From positions 37,869-101,868 of the forward strand of contig JANQSH010000039.1 in assembly GCA_028284145.1 (NCBI GenBank): a stretch of 64,000 bases of DNA. Direction: 5' to 3'. Shown here one piece after another: positions 54,565-63,916 of this stretch. The translations under genes and the position numbers were made by a program. Within the stretch, counting starts at the first letter, position 1. Every line of letters begins with the position of its first letter. The notes beneath the pieces are model-generated. The model worked only from the letters and a program-made list of their open reading frames with translations. It did no database searches and was not told the origin of the DNA. The stretch comes from Planctomycetaceae bacterium (GTDB lineage Bacteria > Planctomycetota > Planctomycetia > Planctomycetales > Planctomycetaceae).

Positions 54565-55542
54565 ATGAAGAAGGCAACTCTTCTCGGCGCCGTCGTCGCA
54601 CTGATGCTCGTCGCCTCACCCGTGTTCGCACAGAGCGATCTGGTCGATCCCAGGCTTCCGGATTACAAGCCAGTCTCCGGTGTCACCGGAACCATCAAGA
54701 GCGAAGGTTCTGACACCATGAATAATCTGATGGCACTCTGGTCTGAAGGTTTCAAGGCTATCTATCCCAACGTTCGCGTCGAAATTGTTGGTAAGGGTTC
54801 CTCGACCGCTCCTCCGGCTCTGATCGCCGGAACGTCGACCTTCGGCCCGATGAGCCGGCAGATGAAGCCGGAAGAAGTCGATTCATTCGAGCAGAAGTAT
54901 GGCTACAAACCGACGCAACTCGGAACGAGCATCGACATGCTTGCCGTCTATGTGAACAAAGACAATCCAATTGAAAGTCTCACCCTTCCACAGGTCGACG
55001 CGATTTTCTCCTCGACCCGCAAGTTCGGTTACGAAGAGGACATTCGTACCTGGGGCCAGGTCGGTCTGACCGGCGAATGGGCGTCCGCTCCGATCAGCAT
55101 TTATGGTCGTAACTCCGCCTCCGGCACCTATGCTTACTTCAAGAAAGTGGCATTGGGCAAAGGCGACTACAAATCTTCCGTCAAAGAGCAGCCAGGCAGC
55201 TCCGCTGTTGTTCAGGGGATTGCTCGCGAAAAGTTTGCCATTGGCTACAGTGGCATCGGCTACAAGACCGCCGACGTCAAGATTGTTCCACTGGCAGAAG
55301 ATGCGGAATCGGATCCTGTCGAAGCGACTGCAGAAAACGCGTACACGGGCGACTACGCTTTGGCCCGCAATCTGTGGTTGAGTGTCAACCACAAGCCCGG
55401 CAGCCAGCTTGATCCACTGCGTCGCGAGTTCATCAGGTACATCTTCAGCAAGTCTGGTCAGGAAGTTGTTGTGAAAGATGGTTACTTCCCGGTCAGTGCT
55501 GGCTATGCCAAAAAGATGCTCAAGGAAGTTGGCATTAAATAG
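54565..55542 (+). CDS. pstS: Periplasmic phosphate-binding protein PstS
   Basis: 325 residues from ATG 54565, with AGAGGAAA just upstream. A signal peptide (LLGAVVALMLVASPVFA) ends near AQSDL. Phosphate-binding motifs: IKSEGSDTMNNLMALWSEGF, IVGKGSSTAPPALIAG, and YGRNSASGTYAYF with SGT. It binds phosphate for the PstCAB transporter. The stop TAG (55540-55542) is formed by the first bases of R1 copy 11, so the end of the gene is repeat-derived. Confidence 0.95.
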   Translation: MKKATLLGAVVALMLVASPVFAQSDLVDPRLPDYKPVSGVTGTIKSEGSDTMNNLMALWSEGFKAIYPNVRVEIVGKGSSTAPPALIAGTSTFGPMSRQMKPEEVDSFEQKYGYKPTQLGTSIDMLAVYVNKDNPIESLTLPQVDAIFSSTRKFGYEEDIRTWGQVGLTGEWASAPISIYGRNSASGTYAYFKKVALGKGDYKSSVKEQPGSSAVVQGIAREKFAIGYSGIGYKTADVKIVPLAEDAESDPVEATAENAYTGDYALARNLWLSVNHKPGSQLDPLRREFIRYIFSKSGQEVVVKDGYFPVSAGYAKKMLKEVGIK

Positions 55543-55641
55543 AGCAGTTTACCTTTTCGTGTGACGATTCTCGCTCGTGGGTATCTGCGTTTGCAGGCCA
55601 GGAGACGATTTTTGCGACACAGAAGAGCGTAATACGCTCCA
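55540..55641 (-). repeat. R1 element, copy 11 (reverse), supplying the pstS stop codon
   Basis: Type B copy: TAGAGCAGTTTACCTTTTCG at the left, where TAG is the pstS stop, CTGCGTTTGCAGG inside, and GAGCGTAATACGCTCC at the right. It lies between pstS and pstC in the same operon direction, so it should be in the pstS mRNA. Confidence 0.92.
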
Positions 55642-55757
55642 GGCGTTTTTTCGCGAGACATGTTTTCGCGATGTAACGACGATTTCAACGTCACGGAAGA
55701 CGGCCACACGGTCGTCTTCCGTAGACGTTCCATTCATCTTTTGATGAGATTCCTGCC

Positions 55758-58697
55758 GTGACGATACCCCAGGAAAACAGTGATTCTTCGCCTGAAAAAA
55801 CATCCTCTAACGTTTCCGCCTTCACTGGTCGCCGAAGAAAGAAGAAGACGAGCTTTGCCGTCAAATTCGGTGACTTCTTCTCCACTCGGTTGATCACGAT
55901 CGGCGGGATCGGCACAATTTTTGCCGTTTCGCTTGTCGGTGTACTACTCATTGGCGTAGCGCTTCCACTTTTCGGTGAGGCGGAATTCGGTCGAATTCGT
56001 TCTGGCGATGTGGAGTTTCAGGATGGCAAAATGCCCGTCAAATTCAAGGTTGACGAATACCAGACTATGGCCTGGGCCATGTATGAAGATGGCCGATTGC
56101 AGATCATGGATCTGGCCAGTGGAAACGTCATCGACGAACTCCAACTGTTTGAAGACAAAACGCCAACTGCTTTTGACTTTATTCCTGAGGTTGATGACGA
56201 AGATGTCCGTCAAAAAAACCTGACGCGCATCACTGTTGCAGTCGGATTCGATGATGGCAGTGCCGAGATTGGCACCATCGGCTTTCGAACCGCTTTTGCG
56301 CGACCTTCAGAAGTTCCCGCGGACCTGAGGCAGTTGGGGATTGGCGAAAAGGCGGTGATGAGCGAAGGGGTCGATGAGATTCTCACGCGACTGAACATTG
56401 ATGCTGACGGCGTCGTACCGACCGGCGTGGTGAAGGTCACGAGCCAGCGGCAACACCGTTTGCAACTTGTTGAAGTGGATTTTAACAACCCGATTCTGTC
56501 GTCGAGCAAGCTCGGCAAACAGGACGCCATTACAAAAATTGCCTTTGGTCAACGGGGGCAGGGTTTCGGTCTGGCGGCCTACTCTGCTGATGGCAAGCTG
56601 GCTTTCGCGAATCTGCGGCGTCGAAAAAACGCGATTGACCAATCGGTCACATATAAAATCGTCAGTTCCAAAAAGGATGTTGCGCAAATCGAGTACGACT
56701 TCGAGAAACGAGGCGAACCGCAGTTTATGCTCGTTCCAACTCGCGGTGACATGATTTATTGCGTCTGGAAAGATGGGCATTGTGCCCGTTTCGATTTGAA
56801 TCTGGTTGGGACGGCATCTCTGGCTGAAGAGATGACGCTTTTGAACAAAGGGGATGGTGAGGTCACCGCCTGTGATTTCGTATTGAATCGCGAAACTCTG
56901 TTGGTGGGGGATTCCCAAGGGAACATCCGTGCCTGGTTCCCGGTTAAACGGAATGCGTCCAAGGCGGAAGTCCGTGGCCTTCAGAATCAGGTGAAGGCGG
57001 ATCAACTGAAAGCGGAATTGGCGGAATTGACCAGTGCGGTTGAAGCAAAGCCTCTCCCCGAAAACATTGACGAACTGAAAGCCCAAAGCCGGAAGATTGA
57101 GAAAGACCTTGCCGCATTGGAAGTCAGGCTGAAAGGTGCGATTGTTTCCCAGGATGGAAAACTGCTGACACCAGTTCATGAGTTGGGTGGAAACAGTGAG
57201 TCGATACAGTCTTTTGGCATCTCTGAGCGGACACGACTGGTAACTGTTGGTTATGCGAACGGAACATTCGAGGTGTTTCATGTCACGACCGATCAATTGA
57301 TCATTGGTCGGAAGGCGTTTGAAGGCAAACCGATTGACTTCATCGTGATCGCGCCGAAAGATGACGGCATTATCGCCGTGAGTGGCAATAAGATGTGGGT
57401 TGCCGAGTTTGAACGCGGGCATCCGGAAACAACCTGGCAGTCTCTGTTTGATGAAGTCTGGTACGAAGGATACGAAGAACCCGAAGCGATGTGGCAATCC
57501 TCATTCGCCGGTGTGGGACCGGAGATGAAACTGGGGCTGTGGCCTCTCGTTTTCGGCACACTCAAAGCGACCGTCTACTGCATGTTGATTGGTGCTCCTT
57601 TGGCATTGCTCGCGGCAATTTATACAAGTGAGTTTTCACACCCCCGCGCAAAAGCAACCATTAAACCAGTCGTTGAAATGATGGCCAGCCTGCCGAGTGT
57701 GGTACTCGGTTTTATGGCGGCTCTGGTATTTGCTCCCTTCGTCGAAACCTGGTTGCCGCATGTGTTGGCGGGCTTTCTGATGATGGGATTCGTGTTCGTG
57801 TTGACGTCATTCCTGTGGCATCTGCTTCCGTCTGTGCAGGCACTGATCTTGCAGCGTTATCGGTTTGTCTATTGCCTCGTTTTGATCCCCATCGGGATCT
57901 TTCTGTCATACCTTGCCGGGCCAATTCTGGAAGAGGTTTCCTTCGCAGGTAACACGACGCTCTGGCTCGATGGGCAAATCGGAACAGGAACCGGTGCCTG
58001 GATGATTCTCCTCCTGCCAATCTCGCTGACAATTGTCGCGTTTGTCTGGATGACAATGGTCAATTCCTGGATGCGGCGCAACTCTTCGGGGTGGAGTCGG
58101 GGACAGTTCGCCCTGATCAATCTGGTGAAGTTTGGCTTGGGAACGCTTGCCGTATTCGGACTTTCCTGGCTCATTTCTTCGGCATTGACAAGCATGGGGT
58201 TTGATCCTCGCGGGTCGTACATCGATACCTATGTTCAACGAAATGCGTTGGTTGTCGGTTTTGCGATGGGCTTTGCGGTCATTCCGATCATTTACACGAT
58301 CGCGGAAGACGCTCTCTCCACTGTGCCGATGCATTTGCGTTCGGCATCTCTGGGTGCCGGGGCGACACCGTGGCAGACAACGATCCGGATTGTGGTCCCT
58401 ACCGCAATGAGCGGACTTTTTTCCGCCCTGATGATCGGTTTGGGTCGGGCTGTGGGGGAAACGATGATCGTGTTGATGGCAGCAGGCAACACGCCCGTAA
58501 TGGAGTGGAACATGTTTAATGGATTCCGCACGTTGGCCGCGAACATTGCAGTGGAATTGCCCGAGGCTGTGCAATACAGCACGCACTACCGAGTTTTGTT
58601 TTTGGCAGCGTTGCTACTGTTTGGGATGACGTTTGTCGTCAACACGGTGGCGGAACTTGTCCGCCTTCAATTCCGCAAACGCGCCGTACAGATGTGA
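55758..58697 (+). CDS. pstC: Phosphate ABC transporter permease PstC with very large periplasmic domain
   Basis: 979 residues from GTG 55758; E. coli PstC has 319. One helix near residues 42-66 precedes a soluble region of about 520 residues. This contains repeated short beta segments like a propeller (YQTMAWAMYEDGRLQIMDLASG, SADGKLAFANLR, GDMIYCVWKDGHCARFDL, LVGDSQGNIRAW) and a short coiled coil (LKAELAELTSAVE). The permease core occupies the last 380 residues, with LGLWPLVFGTLKATVYCML and the ATPase-coupling loop RSASLGAGATPWQTT. The start has a weak ribosome-binding site. pstA follows after 9 bp. Confidence 0.9.
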   Translation: MTIPQENSDSSPEKTSSNVSAFTGRRRKKKTSFAVKFGDFFSTRLITIGGIGTIFAVSLVGVLLIGVALPLFGEAEFGRIRSGDVEFQDGKMPVKFKVDEYQTMAWAMYEDGRLQIMDLASGNVIDELQLFEDKTPTAFDFIPEVDDEDVRQKNLTRITVAVGFDDGSAEIGTIGFRTAFARPSEVPADLRQLGIGEKAVMSEGVDEILTRLNIDADGVVPTGVVKVTSQRQHRLQLVEVDFNNPILSSSKLGKQDAITKIAFGQRGQGFGLAAYSADGKLAFANLRRRKNAIDQSVTYKIVSSKKDVAQIEYDFEKRGEPQFMLVPTRGDMIYCVWKDGHCARFDLNLVGTASLAEEMTLLNKGDGEVTACDFVLNRETLLVGDSQGNIRAWFPVKRNASKAEVRGLQNQVKADQLKAELAELTSAVEAKPLPENIDELKAQSRKIEKDLAALEVRLKGAIVSQDGKLLTPVHELGGNSESIQSFGISERTRLVTVGYANGTFEVFHVTTDQLIIGRKAFEGKPIDFIVIAPKDDGIIAVSGNKMWVAEFERGHPETTWQSLFDEVWYEGYEEPEAMWQSSFAGVGPEMKLGLWPLVFGTLKATVYCMLIGAPLALLAAIYTSEFSHPRAKATIKPVVEMMASLPSVVLGFMAALVFAPFVETWLPHVLAGFLMMGFVFVLTSFLWHLLPSVQALILQRYRFVYCLVLIPIGIFLSYLAGPILEEVSFAGNTTLWLDGQIGTGTGAWMILLLPISLTIVAFVWMTMVNSWMRRNSSGWSRGQFALINLVKFGLGTLAVFGLSWLISSALTSMGFDPRGSYIDTYVQRNALVVGFAMGFAVIPIIYTIAEDALSTVPMHLRSASLGAGATPWQTTIRIVVPTAMSGLFSALMIGLGRAVGETMIVLMAAGNTPVMEWNMFNGFRTLAANIAVELPEAVQYSTHYRVLFLAALLLFGMTFVVNTVAELVRLQFRKRAVQM

Positions 58698-58706
58698 GAA
58701 GACACA

Positions 58707-61700
58707 ATGAGTTCTGAAGTCGATCAAGTTGCGGGGGAACAGACCCGTTCCGGCCTGGCCAAACCAGCCAGGCCGCGAATGAAGCACAGATCGTCGTCCG
58801 GCATGTCGATGCTGGCACATGGCGAGCCGATGGTCTGGTTGACAGGTGGTGCACTGGCGGCCTGCTTGCTGATGATCGTCGGTTTACTGGGAGCGGTTCT
58901 CTATTTCGGCATGTCGACTTTTGTCCCGCTGCCGATTGTGCAGGTCGAATTGATCGATGCCGATCCCAATGATGATCAAAAACGCCTGGTGACCGGAGAG
59001 ATTACGAAAGAAGAGGTGTTCGACCTCTCCGCCGAATCGCTGTTGAGTGAAGAATACGCGGTCGTGAATCGCGTTATCGAAGACACGGTAAAGGCGATCG
59101 GCGATGAGAATATCGTCGCCAACCTCCCCACACTGATCGAGAACGACTCTGAATTCGTCCGCAGAGACCTCGTGGAAGCCGAAGAAAAACTTGAGTATTA
59201 CAACGAATGGATTACAACTCTTGAGCGTGAACTGGAAGAACGAATCGCCTCGGCAACGGCTGGTGGTCGGGCGATTGAAGCCCGTATGGCAAAAATCAGG
59301 GCGAGTTCCGATGGTGAAGAGTTGGAAGATTATCGTGCGTCGTTTCAAACATTTCGCGGAAAGCGGAAAGCGTTACGCGCCCAGTTGAAGGGGAACGAAG
59401 ATGCCATCGCCTATTTCAACGGTCTTACATCGAACTCGGAGAATGCTGCGACGACCAGAACAGGGCAGCCTGGAGAAGGATCTTCGGAGGACGAGGAAGA
59501 AGCGGAAACGCCAGATCAGCCACCATCGAAATTGCAGCCAATCTTCGACGCGCCCCGTCCCGCAAAAGTCGCAGCCATAAATGCGTTGCTAAGAGAACAG
59601 GCAGGCATGAACGGGGAAAAGACCGTGAAGGCACGTCGGCGAATGTTCCGCACCGGGAACAAAAGCAAGGAAGTCAACCGGCCAACGTTTGAATGGGTGG
59701 CGGACTATCAAATGGTACCCGGTTCCGAAGAGCGTCCCGAGTGGACAATCGTTGCCGAGCGAATGGAATACGGGCGCTTTTACGGAGTCCCCAGACAATT
59801 CGTTCTGCGTCATAAGCGAACGATCGACACCGAAGAGGAAGATCTGGCATCCATTATCGAACTGTTTGACATGAATTTGTGGCGTGCCGGTCTTGATGAC
59901 GAAAAGAATGGAGAGGTTCTCAATTCACTTGAACCGCTACGTGAAGAATTGAAGAGTCTGCGTAAGAAAACGATCGACGAATTTTTTAATGGGTTTTCGG
60001 TTACCGATAATAAATCCATCGAGATTGTCGATGAAGGCGGTACGGTTGTTCCCCTGGCCAATCGAGACGAGGCGAAGAATTACGTTGAACTGCGCGAAGT
60101 CTGGTCGACACCGGAAATCGCCTGGGCCAAATTTGAACAGTACCACGACGAAGTTCGTGAGCGGTTGGCAGAGCGATATTCCCTGAAGGAACACGAATTG
60201 GGGATGGTCAGCAAACGCCGCAATGATGCACTGAAGGAATTGCGACGAGAGGAGTTGAAAATCGATGCCAAACTCGCGCCAATCTACCGCGAGAAGCAAA
60301 TCCTCGAAGACGAGATGATTGCGTTGGAAAAGGTTGGAGTTTCGTCAGATTCTGACGCGTATCAAAAACTCTCCAAACGTTTTGATGAGCTAACGGTTGA
60401 AGCTCAGGCGATTGCCAGACAATCGGTCAATCTCCGCGGTTTAGCGCACGACATCAAGCAATATGACGATCAGATCGAGATCATTGATGGACTGATCAGG
60501 GAGAACGACCAACTGGGCAAGATGGCAGCCAAACGATTCGGCGAAGATTCTGTGGCTGCTGGAGCTGCTTTGGAGATCGTGAAGAAGCTCAATGAGGAAA
60601 AGCAGATCGAACGAAAGCCGCCTGCAGACAAGGTAGCTGAGTTGCGTGCCGACCTCGAAAAAGCACCGGACTATGTCGCCCCCACCGTTGAGCGGTTTTT
60701 TGAGGTTCAGCGTGAAGCCGATCTGGAAGATCGGGAAATCAACGAAAATATCGCGCGGATTACCAAAGAAAACAGTCGGTACTTGTTGATCTGCGACACC
60801 ACCACCAGCCCCGCCCCTGTGACACTCAGTCTGGACAATATCGTACGGGCTTACCCGGCCAATCAAATTGACAAGGCTGAGGCAGTCGGTGTTTATGGTT
60901 CGCGCTGGTGGGAGTTTATCTCGGACGATCCTCGTGAAGCGAACAGTGAAGGGGGGGTTTTGCCGGCGATCTGGGGAACGGTCATCATGACCCTGATTAT
61001 GTCGATTGCGGTCGCTCCCTTCGGTGTTCTGGCAGCGCTCTACCTGCGGGAGTATGCCAAGGCAGGCGTGATCGTCAGTGTCATCCGTATCTCGATCAGT
61101 AATCTGGCTGGTGTTCCCAGCATTGTGTTCGGCGTATTCGGTCTCGGTTTCTTCTGTACCGGCGTCGGGAGTTATATCGATGGTGGACCAGAAAACGCGT
61201 CCTGGCCTGTCCTGTCTGAAGGCAGGTGGTTCGTCATCCTGGCTGTGTTGGCCGTTGTTTCGTGTATCGCCTTTACACTCAGTCTGTCGGGGCGGGTCAG
61301 ACCGGGGGCGCATGCCACTGCGACAAAACGTCTGTTGCAAAATGTTTCAACATTTGTCTGGATTGCCGCGGTCTGTATTTTCGCGGCTTTGATCGTGATG
61401 GCCCCGTTTTTCCGCGGTTTTTATCAGGCCGATCTGCCCAATCCAACCTTCGGTAAGGGAGGCGTATTGTGGGCTTCGCTGACGCTTGCATTGCTGACTC
61501 TGCCTGTCGTTATTGTCGCAACGGAAGAGGCGTTGGCGGCCGTGCCGAATTCGATGCGTGAAGGGTCTTATGGCTGCGGAGCCAGTAAGTGGCAAACGAT
61601 TCGCAATATCGTGTTGCCCCACGCTCTTCCGGGAATAATGACCGGGATGATTCTGGCGATGGCGCGTGGTGCCGGGGAAGTCGCCCCGCTGATGCTCGTT

Positions 61701-61979
61701 GGCGCGGTGAAGCTCGCTCCGGAATTGCCGATCGCTCTGGCCGATTTCTCCGGATCGGTCGGTCCCATTCCCACCGGCCCGTTGCACGCAGACCGCAGTT
61801 TCATGCATCTCGGATTCCACATTTACGACCTCGGTTTCCAGAGTCAAGATAGTGAAGCCGCTCGACCGATGGTCTTTACCACAACATTGCTATTGATTTT
61901 GATCATTGCCGCGTTGAACATTGGCGCCATCTGGCTGCGTAACAAACTACGAAAACGGTTCCAATCGGGCCAATTCTAA
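58707..61979 (+). CDS. pstA: Phosphate ABC transporter permease PstA with giant coiled-coil domain
   Basis: 1090 residues; E. coli PstA has 296. The first helix is about 50-73 (LTGGALAACLLMIVGLLGAVLY). A soluble region of roughly 680 residues follows, mostly predicted coiled coil (LEYYNEWITTLERELEERI, REEELKIDAKLAPIYREKQI, EALAQ-like heptads) with acidic spacers (EGSSEDEEEAETPDQP). The permease core is the C-terminal 300 residues (PAIWGTVIMTLIMSIAVAPFG) with coupling loop REGSYGCGASKWQTIRNIVLP. No PhoU-like part is included. It is unusual that both permeases carry enlarged domains. Confidence 0.9.
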   Translation: MSSEVDQVAGEQTRSGLAKPARPRMKHRSSSGMSMLAHGEPMVWLTGGALAACLLMIVGLLGAVLYFGMSTFVPLPIVQVELIDADPNDDQKRLVTGEITKEEVFDLSAESLLSEEYAVVNRVIEDTVKAIGDENIVANLPTLIENDSEFVRRDLVEAEEKLEYYNEWITTLERELEERIASATAGGRAIEARMAKIRASSDGEELEDYRASFQTFRGKRKALRAQLKGNEDAIAYFNGLTSNSENAATTRTGQPGEGSSEDEEEAETPDQPPSKLQPIFDAPRPAKVAAINALLREQAGMNGEKTVKARRRMFRTGNKSKEVNRPTFEWVADYQMVPGSEERPEWTIVAERMEYGRFYGVPRQFVLRHKRTIDTEEEDLASIIELFDMNLWRAGLDDEKNGEVLNSLEPLREELKSLRKKTIDEFFNGFSVTDNKSIEIVDEGGTVVPLANRDEAKNYVELREVWSTPEIAWAKFEQYHDEVRERLAERYSLKEHELGMVSKRRNDALKELRREELKIDAKLAPIYREKQILEDEMIALEKVGVSSDSDAYQKLSKRFDELTVEAQAIARQSVNLRGLAHDIKQYDDQIEIIDGLIRENDQLGKMAAKRFGEDSVAAGAALEIVKKLNEEKQIERKPPADKVAELRADLEKAPDYVAPTVERFFEVQREADLEDREINENIARITKENSRYLLICDTTTSPAPVTLSLDNIVRAYPANQIDKAEAVGVYGSRWWEFISDDPREANSEGGVLPAIWGTVIMTLIMSIAVAPFGVLAALYLREYAKAGVIVSVIRISISNLAGVPSIVFGVFGLGFFCTGVGSYIDGGPENASWPVLSEGRWFVILAVLAVVSCIAFTLSLSGRVRPGAHATATKRLLQNVSTFVWIAAVCIFAALIVMAPFFRGFYQADLPNPTFGKGGVLWASLTLALLTLPVVIVATEEALAAVPNSMREGSYGCGASKWQTIRNIVLPHALPGIMTGMILAMARGAGEVAPLMLVGAVKLAPELPIALADFSGSVGPIPTGPLHADRSFMHLGFHIYDLGFQSQDSEAARPMVFTTTLLLILIIAALNIGAIWLRNKLRKRFQSGQF

Positions 61980-62072
61980 CCCCTTTTTTTATGAACGCGA
62001 TAAATGTCCCAGGCCCGGTGAACCTGGATTCCTGCGAGCCGACAACCATTTGAGAAAAGGTGAATCGCACTT

Positions 62073-62963
62073 ATGTCGACAATCAATACAACAGAAGAAC
62101 AGCAAGGCGTATCTGTGTCTGAAACCAAAACGCCCTATTCCAATCGGTTGGCTGCGATCGCCAGTGGCGAAAAGGTGCCATCGGTGATCCACGAGGCGGT
62201 CGCCAGAGAGGAGCACACACTCGAAATCAGTGATTTCAACCTTTGGTATGGTGTCAAGCAGGCACTGTTCGACATCGAACTCGATGTTCCCTACGGACAG
62301 GTCACGTCGCTGATTGGCCCCTCTGGTTGCGGCAAAAGTACACTGTTGCGTTGCGTGAACCGCATGAACGACCTGATCGGGACGGTTCGCATTGAAGGCA
62401 ATATGGAACTCAATGGCGACTCGATTTACAAAGTCGGTGTTGATGTCATCGAGCTGCGCAAGCGGATGGGAATGGTATTCCAGAAGCCGAATCCCTTCCC
62501 GATGAGCATTTTTGAAAACGTCGTATATCCTCTGCGGATTGATGGCGAACGGAACAAGGCCGTGCTGGAAGAGATCTGCGAAAAAAGCCTGCGCGGGGCC
62601 GCGATCTGGGAGGAAGTCAAAGACCGGCTGCAGGAAAGCGCGTTGAGTCTTTCCGGCGGTCAGCAACAACGTCTCTGCATCGCCCGGGCCATCGCCAGCG
62701 AGCCGGAAGTCCTTCTGCTCGATGAACCCTGTTCCGCTTTGGACCCCATTGCCACGGGGAAAATTGAGGATCTGATAGGCGAACTACGGGGCGAATATAC
62801 AATTCTGATCGTCACGCACAACATGCAACAGGCGTCTCGCATCAGCGATTATACGGCGTTGATGTACCTCGGTCGGCTGGTGGAGTACGGACCGACACTC
62901 GACATCTTCACAAAGCCGAAATTGAAAGAAACGGAAGATTATGTAACAGGTCGTTTTGGTTAG
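62073..62963 (+). CDS. pstB: Phosphate ABC transporter ATP-binding protein PstB
   Basis: 296 residues, longer than the usual 257 because of about 40 N-terminal residues ([18 protein letters not shown]). Walker [10 protein letters not shown], signature LSGGQQQRL, Walker [13 protein letters not shown] and H-loop IVTHNM are intact. The start has AAAAGGTG about 8 bases upstream. It completes the PstSCAB transporter. A poly-T run after pstA (61981-61987) lies just before this gene. Confidence 0.96.
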   Translation: MSTINTTEEQQGVSVSETKTPYSNRLAAIASGEKVPSVIHEAVAREEHTLEISDFNLWYGVKQALFDIELDVPYGQVTSLIGPSGCGKSTLLRCVNRMNDLIGTVRIEGNMELNGDSIYKVGVDVIELRKRMGMVFQKPNPFPMSIFENVVYPLRIDGERNKAVLEEICEKSLRGAAIWEEVKDRLQESALSLSGGQQQRLCIARAIASEPEVLLLDEPCSALDPIATGKIEDLIGELRGEYTILIVTHNMQQASRISDYTALMYLGRLVEYGPTLDIFTKPKLKETEDYVTGRFG

Positions 62964-63074
62964 GAGCCTTCTGCATTTCGTTTTGGGGAAGGGCCGTTGC
63001 TGGAATCCGTTGTTTTCCTGCCAAAAGCGAGCCGATCACAAGGGCTTGACGAGCAATCGATTTGTGTGAATGAC

Positions 63075-63791
63075 ATGTCAAATACCGTCGCCAACGATCA
63101 TCTCATCCTGATTGTATCTCCTGATGCGGAGAACAGCAGGCAGTTGGCAAACTCATTGGATGACTGTGCTTGTCAGGTGGAATCAGTTGCTGTCAGTGAT
63201 GAGGCACTGCAAAAAGCACAATCGCTGCATCCAGATGTCGTGATTGTCGATGCTTCGGACGGAGAGTTCGACCCTTTTGACCTCTCCTGGCAGATTCGAG
63301 CCAAAAGTGACCGATCCCGCGCTCCGATCTTCGTGGTCTCCTGTTGTCAGCCGTCCGATATCGACGCAACGAAAATGGAAACGGGTTGTTGTGAAGAGGC
63401 CGCCAACACCCAATGCCTGGAATCGCTGTTACAGCGCGTGACGACCTGCCTGAACCAGCCTTTGGGCAAGGCGGTCGATGTTGTGGTGGCGGAAAATCTG
63501 GAAATCGATCGAGGCCGGCATCGGGTCATTGTGAATGGCGAGTTGGTACAATTGACACCCACCGAGTTTCGCCTGCTGTGGGAGTTGGCCAATGCTCCAG
63601 GCTATGCGTTTTCCCGGCATGAACTTGCCGAGAACTGCCTCGCACCGAATACGCTTGCAGGCGTTCGCACTGTCGATGCGCACATCAAGTCGCTGCGTCG
63701 AAAACTGGGTGAGTGCAGCCGGCTGATCGAAACCGTGCGTGGTATCGGTTATCGATTCTATGAGCAAACTGGCTCCATTACGCACGGTTAG
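63075..63791 (+). CDS. OmpR/PhoB-family response regulator with atypical receiver
   Basis: 238 residues. The C-terminal winged helix is standard: LTPTEFRLLWELANAPGYAF, then RTVDAHIKSLRRKLG and the wing TVRGIGYRF. The receiver keeps the phosphoacceptor region VVIVDASD (D59), but the acidic pocket is reduced, and the conserved Lys near the end is missing (GCCEEAANTQCL follows FVVSCCQ). Eight cysteines lie in the receiver. It follows pstB and may control the Pho genes without ordinary phosphorylation. The stop TAG is part of a partial R1 end at 63789. Confidence 0.85.
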   Translation: MSNTVANDHLILIVSPDAENSRQLANSLDDCACQVESVAVSDEALQKAQSLHPDVVIVDASDGEFDPFDLSWQIRAKSDRSRAPIFVVSCCQPSDIDATKMETGCCEEAANTQCLESLLQRVTTCLNQPLGKAVDVVVAENLEIDRGRHRVIVNGELVQLTPTEFRLLWELANAPGYAFSRHELAENCLAPNTLAGVRTVDAHIKSLRRKLGECSRLIETVRGIGYRFYEQTGSITHG

Positions 63792-63800
63792 AGCGTATTA
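63789..63800 (+). repeat. Solo R1 end fragment
   Basis: TAGAGCGTATTA matches the palindrome-side terminus of R1. It is directly joined to the complete copy that starts at 63799, with TA shared. It looks like the remnant of an older R1 into which copy 12 inserted at a TA. Confidence 0.75.
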
Positions 63801-63900
63801 GAGCAGTTTACTTTTTTGTGTGGCGCTTCTCGCTCGCGGGAATCTGTATTAGCAGGACGAAAAACGTCCATCGCGCCACGAAGGAGCGTAATACGCTCTA
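63799..63900 (-). repeat. R1 element, copy 12 (reverse)
   Basis: Type B copy: TAGAGCAGTTTACTTTTTTG at the left, CTCGCTCGCGGGAATC inside, a diverged CTGTATTAGCAGG stem, and GAGCGTAATACGCTCTA at the right. Its outer TA pairs suggest insertion at TA. It is directly followed by the presumed transposase gene end. Confidence 0.9.
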
Positions 63901-63916
63901 GTACTACAGTTGGATT

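Noticed and set aside
56307..57497. 396-residue open frame antisense to pstC
   Set aside because: No recognisable domain; it lies wholly within pstC.
61978..62030. Terminator after pstA (T-run plus CCAGG/CCTGG stem)
   Set aside because: The T-run precedes rather than follows the weak 5-bp stem, and pstB probably continues the operon.
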